Below are positions 6,565-14,406 of a DNA stretch of 18,605 nt, piece after piece. Every line of letters begins with the position of its first letter. The first letter of the stretch is position 1. Position numbers and translations under genes: made by a program. Under the pieces are notes generated by a model. That model had not been told where the DNA came from, did no database searches, and saw only the letters and a list, made by a program, of their open reading frames with translations. Source of the stretch: UBA2561 sp964577275 (lineage in GTDB: Bacteria; Bacteroidota; Bacteroidia; Cytophagales; Thermoflexibacteraceae); assembly GCA_964577275.1 (NCBI GenBank), contig CAZNYR010000078.1:1-18605 (forward strand). Direction: 5' to 3'.

Positions 6565-7164
6565 ATGAAATACGTTACCAATATCAACGAATTAGACCTC
6601 AATGGTACATACACTTATGCCGATTATTTGCAGTGGCAATTTCAGGAAATGGTCGAAATCATACAAGGTAAGATTTTTAGAATGTCGCCTGCGCCCAACG
6701 TCAAACATCAACGAGTTTCAAGCAAATTACATCTTATACTTGGGAATTTTTTAAAACAGCAATCTTGTGAACTTTTCTCCGCTCCTTTTGATGTTCGGCT
6801 TTTGGACAAACGCAAATCCAGCCAAAATCACGATATTTATACTGTCGTCCAACCCGATTTGTGCATCATTTGCGATAAAGATAAATTAGATGAACAAGGT
6901 TGCGTAGGTTCACCAGATTTGATTGTCGAAATTCTGTCCAAAGGCAATTCCAAAAAGGAAATGAAAACCAAATATGCCCTTTACCAAGAAAATGGTGTCA
7001 AAGAATATTGGGTCGTTTTTCCTTCCGAATACGTTTTGCAACAATTTATTTTGAACGAAAAAGGCAAGTATGAACTCAAAGAAAGTTTTGCCGAAGATGA
7101 GGTTTTTCATGCCCATATTTTTCCCGATTTGACGGTCGATTTGGCAATGATTTTTGAAGACTAA
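6565..7164 (+). CDS. Uma2 family (DUF820) PD-(D/E)XK nuclease-like protein
   Basis: The protein has 199 residues, normal for the family. The fold is that of restriction-endonuclease-like PD-(D/E)XK proteins. E31 precedes the I.G..F.MSPAP strand, D98 lies in VVQPDLCI, and SPDLIVEILS (117-125) carries D118 and E122, followed by K/E-rich YALYQENGVKEYWVV. The N-terminal TYADYLQW is also typical ('lt.eeyl'). These proteins are very common in gliding Bacteroidota and Cyanobacteria, often in many copies. Their role is unknown; nuclease activity is inferred from fold only. It follows the first copy after 14 nt, so the two are co-transcribed. A bidirectional terminator follows 38 nt downstream. Confidence 0.85.
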   Translation: MKYVTNINELDLNGTYTYADYLQWQFQEMVEIIQGKIFRMSPAPNVKHQRVSSKLHLILGNFLKQQSCELFSAPFDVRLLDKRKSSQNHDIYTVVQPDLCIICDKDKLDEQGCVGSPDLIVEILSKGNSKKEMKTKYALYQENGVKEYWVVFPSEYVLQQFILNEKGKYELKESFAEDEVFHAHIFPDLTVDLAMIFED

Positions 7165-7201
7165 ATGATGTAATTTTATATAATATTTTTACAAATTTAA
7201 C

Positions 7202-7244
7202 AAAAAAACTTACCAAGTTTATCGCTTGATAAGTTTTGGTTTTT
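7202..7244. terminator. Bidirectional rho-independent terminator between the Uma2 pair and the A2M gene
   Basis: AACTTACCAAG (7207-7217) and CTTGATAAGTT (7225-7235) form an 11-bp stem with a 7-nt loop. The flanking A-run (7202-7208) and T-rich side (7234-7244) extend it. On the minus strand the single mismatch becomes a G-U pair and a run of seven Ts follows. On the plus strand TTTTGGTTTTT follows. The hairpin sits between two convergent genes, so it can end both. Confidence 0.85.
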
Positions 7245-7274
7245 AACGAATTATAACTTTTAACGAATTACAAC
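7241..7274. repeat. 17-bp tandem direct repeat across the A2M stop codon
   Basis: TTTTAACGAATTATAAC (7241-7257) and the next 17 bases (7258-7274) differ at one base. The right copy contains the last codons and the TAA of the A2M gene, so the left copy duplicates the gene end just after the stop. Confidence 0.7.
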
Positions 7275-10200
7275 CTTTTCGGCTTGCACCCATTTTTTGT
7301 GTTCATTGGTGTAATAAAGATACGCCGAAGAAGCCACCGCCTCGTATTCACCGGGAATTTCCGCCTTCAAATCCAAGTTGATTTCTCGCACTTCAGAAGG
7401 TTTCATTTGCCGATAATAAAATGCTATACTGTTTCCGATAACTTCGTAATAATCAAACACTTGCTTTTCTTGCAATTCCTTCAACTGCCACGGTTGCGGA
7501 CTCAAACCCGCAGGAAGTCCAACGACCGCCATGGTCATCGGTAAACCTTCATTTTTGGTGTTGGTTAAAGTTGTGTTGAGGCGTACTGTTTCACCTGTTT
7601 TGAGGCGATTTTCGGCTAATTTTGTCGTCAAATTGACCGCACATTCTGCCGAACTTTGAGGCAAATACGTGGTATATTTGACCGAAACAGTGTAGGGCAA
7701 GGGATTTTTTACACCTTTATATTTGACCTTCAAATGATGCTCACCTTCCGTTAATAATTTAGCTGAAATTTCGACCGAAATCGCCTCTTGTGTGCCTGCT
7801 TCGTAGTGTTTTTCAGCGATTTTTTTGCCGTCCAAATAAATTTCAATATCGCCACTTTCGGCAGTTCTTTTTGCAAATTTAGCGTATTCGGTCAAGGCTT
7901 TTAATGCCAAAACCGTGCTTTGCGTATTGCCAAAACCTCCGTAAGAAGAACGATTTGTTAAAATAAATTTAACACCAGAATCCATATTTTTAACTGATTT
8001 ATTACTCGATTTGAGCATCGCCAAAACCGCCAACGAAGTCGTTTCGATTTGCAAGCCTTGCCCTGTCGAACGTGTAATCGAATGCGTTGCACCTTCCCAA
8101 CTTCCATCTTGTTTTTGCATTTTGATTAAGTCCGCAAGTAATTTTTCGGCTCGCTTATCTTTCAAATTCAACAAGGCATTTGCCAATAACGCCATCTGGT
8201 AAGAATCCTTTGATTTTGAGGCAGTTTCGTATGTTTTTTCGACCTCTTTCCGCAATTTTTCCGAATCAAATCCCGCCTCCGTTAAAGCATAAACGATATA
8301 AGCATCCGTAATTTCCTTGCTTGCGCCGCCGAAACTATCCAATGCTCTGGGGTTTCGTTCAAAGCCGCCTTCGTGATCTTTTCGGCTCAAAAGCCACTCC
8401 GCCGTGCGATTAACCATCTGATTATCAACCTTATGATAAACCGAAGTCATGTCCCTAAATTCCATCAAACCATAGGCTGTCAGTGCTTCGTGAGCAGGCG
8501 CACCGCCAAACCATTCGTAGCCTTTTTCCGATGTTTCAAACGAAACTAAACGTTTATAACCCTTATCGACCATATTTTTCGCTCGTGCAATAACTTCCTG
8601 ATTATCATAGTCATACTCTTCCATATATTGCAACGCCATAATATTGGGGTAGGTACTCGAAGAGGTCTGCTCGAAACATCCATAAGGCTCTCGAATCATG
8701 CTTTCGATACCCGCCATCATATCGCTTAACGAAGTCGGATACGCCACAAAATCCGCTGTCAAAGTGCCTTCAATCGGGTTGGTAATCATGAATTTGTATT
8801 CTTTTTCGGCTTCATTTCCAGACATCGCCAACGCCACAGGAAAACCTTTTGCTTCGGTTATAACTTCCTGATTAAAAGCATCTTTTGCCCACGAACTTTT
8901 GAATTTTGCCGTAAAATTTCCTTTGCTTGGTTGGTTCAAAACGGTATAATCCAAATAAATTGTTTTGGTTTCGCCTGCCTCGATAGTTTGCGATTGAGAA
9001 CCGCTAAAATTTGCCTTCCATGCTTGGGGCGAAATGATTTCCAAATTACCCGAAAGCGTTCTTTTGGTGTTATTTTTCAAGGTCAAAGGAATTTTCAATT
9101 CATCGCCCATCGTAACTGCCACGGGAACTTTGACGCTCATGCTAAATGGTAACTGCGTAAAATACGTTTTTTCCGAATGTCCGACCAAACCATCTACGCC
9201 AATTCCTTCGGCTGTAACCCGAAAAGAAGTAACTTCATCCGAATTGTAAAATTCTAAGATAGCTTTTCCCTTGTTATCGGTCTGAATATCGCCTTTCCAA
9301 AAAATAGTAGCACGAAAATCTGTCCGAATTTCAGGAGTTTTATCTTGGTTATATACAATTTTTGGAAATATTTTTTTGCGATGATATAACACTTCTAAAT
9401 TTTCCGCAAGTTCATTATCATCTCCAAGAACATCGCCCGCTATTTTTTTGTTGGCTTTTATAGCCTCAAAACGGTTATCTAAAACTGCAACTTCTGCGGC
9501 AGGAATATCAGCCACGGCAACCAAGTCTAAGTCTGCATCCTTTTTGATATTAGTCGGCTGCACAACAAGGTCGGGTTTCTGAACATTATTTATCATGTTT
9601 TTTTGCTGATTTTCAGGCATTTCTACGAGCATTTCTTCTGCCATTTCAAGTTCAAAACCTGCTCCCTCGTCAGGTTCGGCATCCATCATTTTTTCATTTT
9701 CTGCAAGCCCTATCGCACGCTGCACTCTGTCCATCAAACCTCGGTGCTTTCGATAAATCGGATACAAATGCAAATCATAATTCTGACGATATTCATTGAC
9801 TCGAATTTGTCCATCAGAAAAGTTATTTTCATTTACCGATAAAGTGATAATTTCGGATAAATCCAAATTATGAAATTCAAAATAACCATTCGAGTCGGTC
9901 AAAGTGCTTAACTTTTTATCCAAAATTTGTACTTTTCCACGTTTCAAAGGATTTCCATTGGCATAAACATAGCCTCCCACGAGCGTTTTTTCCGCAGGAA
10001 ATTGTGCTTGAAAAGGAGCTTCTTTTCGGACTTTTTCCCAAACAAATTTACGCCAGCCTTGCGTCATCAAAAGGTAATCTAACGCCTGATTTGCTTTGGG
10101 TTCTTCATCATCAAAATAAAAATTTGGCGCTTCAATTTTGCCTTTCAAATCAGGCTCAAGCAATAATTTTGAAAGGATTTGACCTTGCTTATCATCAGCA

Positions 10201-11681
10201 AACGAAATCAATTTATCGTCCGTTACCGAAAGCGATAAATTAGCAGGAATTGGCATTCCACGTTCATCTCTTACATGGATAGTTAGTTGTACTTTTTCAC
10301 GAGGCAAGTACTTTTCTTTGTCGGTTTCAATCTCAATAGAAAGCTGATTTTTTTTGTTTACAAACACCAGACGTTCAGCACGTTCGATGCCTTTTTTGTC
10401 AAAAAGTGTAAACTGCGCCACGCCCATCGGCGCATCCGAAACATCAACCGAAATTGTAGAATTTCCACGTACCGAATTGAACGAATTGGAATAAAAAACC
10501 TGTCCCCGAATCTGCCCAATAATGGATAATTCTTCGCTTTCTGTCGTCCGAATTTGCAACAAAATTTTATCGTTTTTTTGAGGCTCGGCATTCAAAATAT
10601 AGCCTCGTTTTTGTGTTTCGGGCAAGGCAAAAGTTTGGGCAATTCCTTTCGGATTCGTGATTTTGATTTCGTAGGATTTATCTTTTTGTGGCGTGAACGA
10701 AAAGGCACCCATTCCTTGATGAAACGAATTGAACTTTAAAACTTCACTTCCTTTATTATCTAATAAAACGGCTTGGAAATCGGCGGGTTTATCAAACTCA
10801 TTTTTTGCCTGAAAAGCCACTTTTGTTTCCAATCCTTCGACCAAATCTCCGCCCTCTGGAAAAATTGCTAACTTAATGTTATTCAGTAAGATAGGAATAG
10901 AACGGGAAACCGATTCGGTGCGTCCTTCATAATTTATCATAAAATTTAGAAGTCCATCCGTTGTCGTGATTTTTTTCGGTAACTCAAACGTTACGTTGGC
11001 TTTTCCGTTTTTGTCTGTTTTGGATTTATTTTGTAAAATCTGTTTACCATTTAAGGAAGCTACATACGTAAATTCGTAATTTTTTAAGGGCTGATTTTCC
11101 AAAGTTTGGAGTTCCAACGTAGCCGTAACTTTATCGCCCGCACCATACGCCTTTTTTTCAAAATCGGGCTTCATTTTGAGGCGTGGTAAAATTACGTTTT
11201 GTACTTGAATATCACGTTCGTAATAAAATGGGTCTTCTTGATTTTTTTGCCAATTTGTATAGGCTTTAATTTTGTACAAACCGCCCGCTATTCCTTCAGC
11301 TAATTCAATATCGCCGCTGGCAACGCCATTTTTGGTCATTAATCGCAAATGTTTTTCGACATTTCCCTTCGGATTGATGAACTCAACATGAACAATTTCA
11401 CTTTTTTGGGCGGGTTTCATATCGGCTTCATTTCGGAGATATGCCTGAAACCAAATCGTTTCGTTTGGCTTATAAAACGGCTTATCGAAATGCAGATAAA
11501 GTCGTTCGCCTGCCCGCTCTTCCGAGTATTTCGCAAGCTGTGCTTTTAACTTGATAATCAATGGGTTATCTTTCATAATTTTGATATTTTGCGCCAATCG
11601 GTCTGCGGATAACACCCCAAAAATTCCGACCATAACGAAGGCAAAAATGGTAAATACGGATTTACGTTTGATGGATTTCAT
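7260..11681 (-). CDS. Alpha-2-macroglobulin-like protein with intact thioester motif
   Basis: This 1473-residue protein starts at ATG 11681. The frame is open 42 codons further upstream, but that stretch precedes the signal sequence. Residues 1-26 form a signal peptide or N-terminal anchor without a lipobox. An MG2-type macroglobulin domain begins at about 60 (LYLHFDKPFYKPNETIW). A carboxypeptidase-regulatory-like sandwich (VGGYVYANGNPLKRG) lies in the middle. An acidic Met/Glu/Asp-rich segment (about 665-765) precedes the A2M domain (RTDFRATIFWKGDIQTD). The thioester-domain motif GCFEQTSS has C1002 and Q1005, and an alpha-toroid repeat region and receptor-binding-like C-terminus follow. In bacteria such proteins are thought to trap attacking proteases in the periplasm by covalent capture. 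The usual partner, PBP1C, is not next to it. It is a single-gene unit ended by the terminator at 7202-7244. Confidence 0.9.
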   Translation of the reverse strand: MKSIKRKSVFTIFAFVMVGIFGVLSADRLAQNIKIMKDNPLIIKLKAQLAKYSEERAGERLYLHFDKPFYKPNETIWFQAYLRNEADMKPAQKSEIVHVEFINPKGNVEKHLRLMTKNGVASGDIELAEGIAGGLYKIKAYTNWQKNQEDPFYYERDIQVQNVILPRLKMKPDFEKKAYGAGDKVTATLELQTLENQPLKNYEFTYVASLNGKQILQNKSKTDKNGKANVTFELPKKITTTDGLLNFMINYEGRTESVSRSIPILLNNIKLAIFPEGGDLVEGLETKVAFQAKNEFDKPADFQAVLLDNKGSEVLKFNSFHQGMGAFSFTPQKDKSYEIKITNPKGIAQTFALPETQKRGYILNAEPQKNDKILLQIRTTESEELSIIGQIRGQVFYSNSFNSVRGNSTISVDVSDAPMGVAQFTLFDKKGIERAERLVFVNKKNQLSIEIETDKEKYLPREKVQLTIHVRDERGMPIPANLSLSVTDDKLISFADDKQGQILSKLLLEPDLKGKIEAPNFYFDDEEPKANQALDYLLMTQGWRKFVWEKVRKEAPFQAQFPAEKTLVGGYVYANGNPLKRGKVQILDKKLSTLTDSNGYFEFHNLDLSEIITLSVNENNFSDGQIRVNEYRQNYDLHLYPIYRKHRGLMDRVQRAIGLAENEKMMDAEPDEGAGFELEMAEEMLVEMPENQQKNMINNVQKPDLVVQPTNIKKDADLDLVAVADIPAAEVAVLDNRFEAIKANKKIAGDVLGDDNELAENLEVLYHRKKIFPKIVYNQDKTPEIRTDFRATIFWKGDIQTDNKGKAILEFYNSDEVTSFRVTAEGIGVDGLVGHSEKTYFTQLPFSMSVKVPVAVTMGDELKIPLTLKNNTKRTLSGNLEIISPQAWKANFSGSQSQTIEAGETKTIYLDYTVLNQPSKGNFTAKFKSSWAKDAFNQEVITEAKGFPVALAMSGNEAEKEYKFMITNPIEGTLTADFVAYPTSLSDMMAGIESMIREPYGCFEQTSSSTYPNIMALQYMEEYDYDNQEVIARAKNMVDKGYKRLVSFETSEKGYEWFGGAPAHEALTAYGLMEFRDMTSVYHKVDNQMVNRTAEWLLSRKDHEGGFERNPRALDSFGGASKEITDAYIVYALTEAGFDSEKLRKEVEKTYETASKSKDSYQMALLANALLNLKDKRAEKLLADLIKMQKQDGSWEGATHSITRSTGQGLQIETTSLAVLAMLKSSNKSVKNMDSGVKFILTNRSSYGGFGNTQSTVLALKALTEYAKFAKRTAESGDIEIYLDGKKIAEKHYEAGTQEAISVEISAKLLTEGEHHLKVKYKGVKNPLPYTVSVKYTTYLPQSSAECAVNLTTKLAENRLKTGETVRLNTTLTNTKNEGLPMTMAVVGLPAGLSPQPWQLKELQEKQVFDYYEVIGNSIAFYYRQMKPSEVREINLDLKAEIPGEYEAVASSAYLYYTNEHKKWVQAEKVVIR

Positions 11682-11897
11682 GTTCTTGAAATTTAGAGAT
11701 TTTGAATTATAAAAATAACCTGCAGGGTGATTTTTTATCGATTTCGTAGGTAGGATGCGGGCAAAATTCAAATTCCATAAATTCAACTGATTTTTTTTAT
11801 AACTCACTGATTTTCAAGCAAAAAAATGAGTGGCTATGTCGTAATCAATTTAATAAAACGTTAAATTTAAACTACTCGAATGAATAATTATGAATAT

Positions 11898-11932
11898 TCC
11901 ATTCGTCAATTTTTGACACCATGACGAATGGA
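11898..11932. other. Perfect 11-bp hairpin downstream of the debranching-lipoprotein gene
   Basis: TCCATTCGTCA (11898-11908) and TGACGAATGGA (11922-11932) are perfect complements around a 13-nt loop. GTCAA and TTGAC inside can form an alternative small hairpin. It starts 20 nt after the stop at 11953 (minus strand) but is followed there by AATATTCAT rather than a T-run. It is terminator-like or mRNA 3'-end-protecting rather than a classical intrinsic terminator; an operator for the A2M gene is also possible. Confidence 0.5.
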
Positions 11933-11952
11933 TTAAAAAAGCAAATAGTAAG

Positions 11953-14286
11953 CTACTTTTTCAGATTTAATACCTTGTGATTTTCCAAGTCCAAAGGCTG
12001 ACAAAATGATACGTTTTCAAGAATTTTAGCTTGTTTTTGTCGCAACTCCAAACGAGTTTTAGACCGCTCGGCAGTCAATGAGTTTAATTCTTTCCCAGTT
12101 TGACTTAATACTTTGATTTCTAAGTAATTATCAAATTCTCGAAGCTCTAAAATATTTCCTGACTTGACAGAAATATTTTGAATTTTATATGGAAAAATAT
12201 CAATTTCGGTCGTTACGGAAATATTTTCAAACTCATACCGATACGTCAAATTTTTACGGTCAAATTCGCCTTTTACCAATCCATTTCCTATAATGACCTG
12301 ATATTTTAACGCATCAAAATCTTTTGGCAAGCGAGGCGCAAGTGTCAAAATTTGATGGGTCATATCAGGACGAATTCCTAAAAAATATTGATACCAAACC
12401 CGCAAATGTTCGGCATTCGACCATGCTTGTAAATATGTTCCCGTCAGTTTTGCAACTTTCTGACCTTCATGGGGATAAGCATCTGCATTCTCCGCTAAAC
12501 CGCCCACGACCCCACGAGTAAGTGCATCTCGGTTCATATTTTTGAATAATTCATAGGCTTTTTCTGTTTTTCCTGCTTCAATCATACGTTGCATAGCGAT
12601 TCCATTATTCCAAAGCCAAACTGTTCCTCGATGATAGGCATAATCTTTGTGGTAATGTTTGGTCAAATGAAATGGATGAAAGTTTTTATCTTGCCGATTC
12701 AGCGAAGCCACTCCCCAGGGATATACGAGTTCTTCCCAACAAATTTTCGTGATTTTAGCCTTAAACGCTTCATTATCAAGCATTTCATAACAAAAAAGTT
12801 GATTCGGACGCAAGGTAAAATCAGCCTCATTTTCTTTCGTCAAGCGGTCAGCCAAAAAATCTTTGTCTGGATTTTGGTAATCTTTCGCAAAATTTTCCTT
12901 GACTTTTTGAGCAAATGAATGCCATTTTTTTTCACTTTCGGCATCCTTCATATACTTCGCAAAATAAAGTCCCGCCTGAAGTTGTTTGTACCAAAGTGCC
13001 TGAATATCATTAGCTTGCGAGCCTCTTGGTGTGAAGGGAACAAGGTTTTTATCACGCGCATCCATCCATGTTTCGTTATCTTCATGAAGCAAATAGCCCT
13101 TCTCATTTGTCCAAAATTTTATTGCGCCATCGATGCTGTTTTTGACATTCGGATACAATTCCGAAATCAAAGTCGAATCGCCCGAATATTTGACGTACTC
13201 TTGCAACTGAATAATAAAACGAGGCGTGCCGTCAGTAGTGTGATAATCAATGAGTTCTGGGTTTAAAATGTTCGGAACTCGTCCAAAATACGTAGAATTT
13301 TCATCCATATTTTGGAACTTGGCAAAGGATTTGAGGATATTTTTTGCCGTTTCAAATTCGCCCGAAACCAAACACGCCCCCGGCATCGCAATAAATTCAT
13401 CACGCCCCCAATATTCGTTAAACCAAGGCACACCAGCATAAATTCCATCGCCTTGTTGTCGTGTAACTAACTGATTCATAGTGGTTTGTATCCAGTTCAG
13501 AGCCAAAACTAACGAATCATTATCGCTTTGTAAAAATGTATTCTTAAGCAATAAGTTTTCAATTCGATTTTGGCGTTCGATTTTGTACTTTTCCAAGTTT
13601 TGCTGTATATCCAATATCAAATTTTTAGCTTCATTTTGATTTTCGGCAATGCCTATCAAAAAGCTGTTTTCCGAACCTTTGGCATAAATTTTATCTTCCT
13701 GAATATTCAATGTAGCGTTGTTTTTCGTGCTGATTATCAGGGTTTTATTTCCTTCTTCTGATGACAAAAACACCATGTTTTCTTCCGATTCGATGTGTTT
13801 AATATTCTCGCCTTTTAGTCGGATTCCTATTTTTTCTTTTGCACCTGAAATTTTTACTTCAATTGCATTTTTATAATCAACCAAGTAAAGTTCTTCGGTA
13901 ATTTTGCCATATTTTCGAAGCATTTTATGCGGATAAACCCAAACTTCAGCATTTTTGGAGTCTAATTTTTTGTCTTCGGCAAAAAGTTCATAGCCCAAAA
14001 AAATACGCTTTTTTGCAAGGTTAAACCCCTCAAAATGAGCGTGTTCGGGGTGATTATTTTCATGGGTTTGGGTGTAATAAAATCCCGCCTCTTTGTTGGT
14101 AAATGATACCGCCCGATTTGCCGAATTAGGGACATAAATTTTCATATTTTCCAACAGATTTTCAGGAATTTGAAACTCGATTTGTGCCAATTTTTGTGCC
14201 GTTGAAGTGTTATTTTTTGGCTCAGAATTACATGACATCACAAGCCAAACTAAGCCCAATAAATACGCTAATTTTCTCATTTTCAT
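11953..14286 (-). CDS. Lipoprotein with glycogen-debranching-enzyme-type (GDE_C, GH133-like) catalytic domain
   Basis: The encoded protein has 777 residues. The signal ends LVMSC, and C19 is the likely lipidated residue. Residues 20-240 form a beta-rich N-terminal domain resembling the substrate-orienting part of debranching enzymes. The (alpha/alpha)6 domain runs from about 255 to 640. Markers are GVPWFNEYWGRDEFIAMPG (about 285-303), YHTTDGTPRFI (348-358), TWMDARD (406-412), TPRGSQANDIQALWY (419-433), PWGVASL and YHRGTVWLWNNG (551-562), all in the order seen in the amylo-alpha-1,6-glucosidase C-terminal family. A beta-sandwich tail follows. Known members trim 1,6-linked glucose from alpha-glucans in the cytoplasm; here the signal points to the periplasm or outer membrane, so it may act on imported or external oligosaccharides. 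No susC/susD or other glycan genes are adjacent. ATG 14280 is an alternative start. Confidence 0.8.
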   Translation of the reverse strand: MKMRKLAYLLGLVWLVMSCNSEPKNNTSTAQKLAQIEFQIPENLLENMKIYVPNSANRAVSFTNKEAGFYYTQTHENNHPEHAHFEGFNLAKKRIFLGYELFAEDKKLDSKNAEVWVYPHKMLRKYGKITEELYLVDYKNAIEVKISGAKEKIGIRLKGENIKHIESEENMVFLSSEEGNKTLIISTKNNATLNIQEDKIYAKGSENSFLIGIAENQNEAKNLILDIQQNLEKYKIERQNRIENLLLKNTFLQSDNDSLVLALNWIQTTMNQLVTRQQGDGIYAGVPWFNEYWGRDEFIAMPGACLVSGEFETAKNILKSFAKFQNMDENSTYFGRVPNILNPELIDYHTTDGTPRFIIQLQEYVKYSGDSTLISELYPNVKNSIDGAIKFWTNEKGYLLHEDNETWMDARDKNLVPFTPRGSQANDIQALWYKQLQAGLYFAKYMKDAESEKKWHSFAQKVKENFAKDYQNPDKDFLADRLTKENEADFTLRPNQLFCYEMLDNEAFKAKITKICWEELVYPWGVASLNRQDKNFHPFHLTKHYHKDYAYHRGTVWLWNNGIAMQRMIEAGKTEKAYELFKNMNRDALTRGVVGGLAENADAYPHEGQKVAKLTGTYLQAWSNAEHLRVWYQYFLGIRPDMTHQILTLAPRLPKDFDALKYQVIIGNGLVKGEFDRKNLTYRYEFENISVTTEIDIFPYKIQNISVKSGNILELREFDNYLEIKVLSQTGKELNSLTAERSKTRLELRQKQAKILENVSFCQPLDLENHKVLNLKK

Positions 14287-14330
14287 ATGTTTAGAGGATT
14301 TAATTTACAGGTATTCATGGGTAAAAATAC

Positions 14331-14364
14331 AAAAAAAGACGAACACGCAAGAAACGAGTTCGCC
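14331..14364 (-). terminator. Rho-independent terminator of the ABC exporter gene
   Basis: On the minus strand, GGCGAAC and GTTCGTC form a 7-bp stem (one G-U) with a 13-nt loop that can pair further inside, followed by seven Ts. It lies 43 nt after the ABC stop and 45 nt before the start of the debranching-lipoprotein gene, so the two genes are probably separate units. Confidence 0.82.
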
Positions 14365-14406
14365 TATAAATTGTTGTCATAAAAAGTAAAATTATTAGAT
14401 AAAAAA

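Noticed and set aside
6272..6614. Open frames reading through the N gap on both strands
   Set aside because: They exist only because Ns are not read as stops; the plus-strand start at 6272 is also out of frame with the real ATG at 6342.
12589..13266. Two consecutive plus-strand frames opposite the debranching gene
   Set aside because: Both lie on the antisense strand of conserved catalytic motifs and have no promoter or start context.
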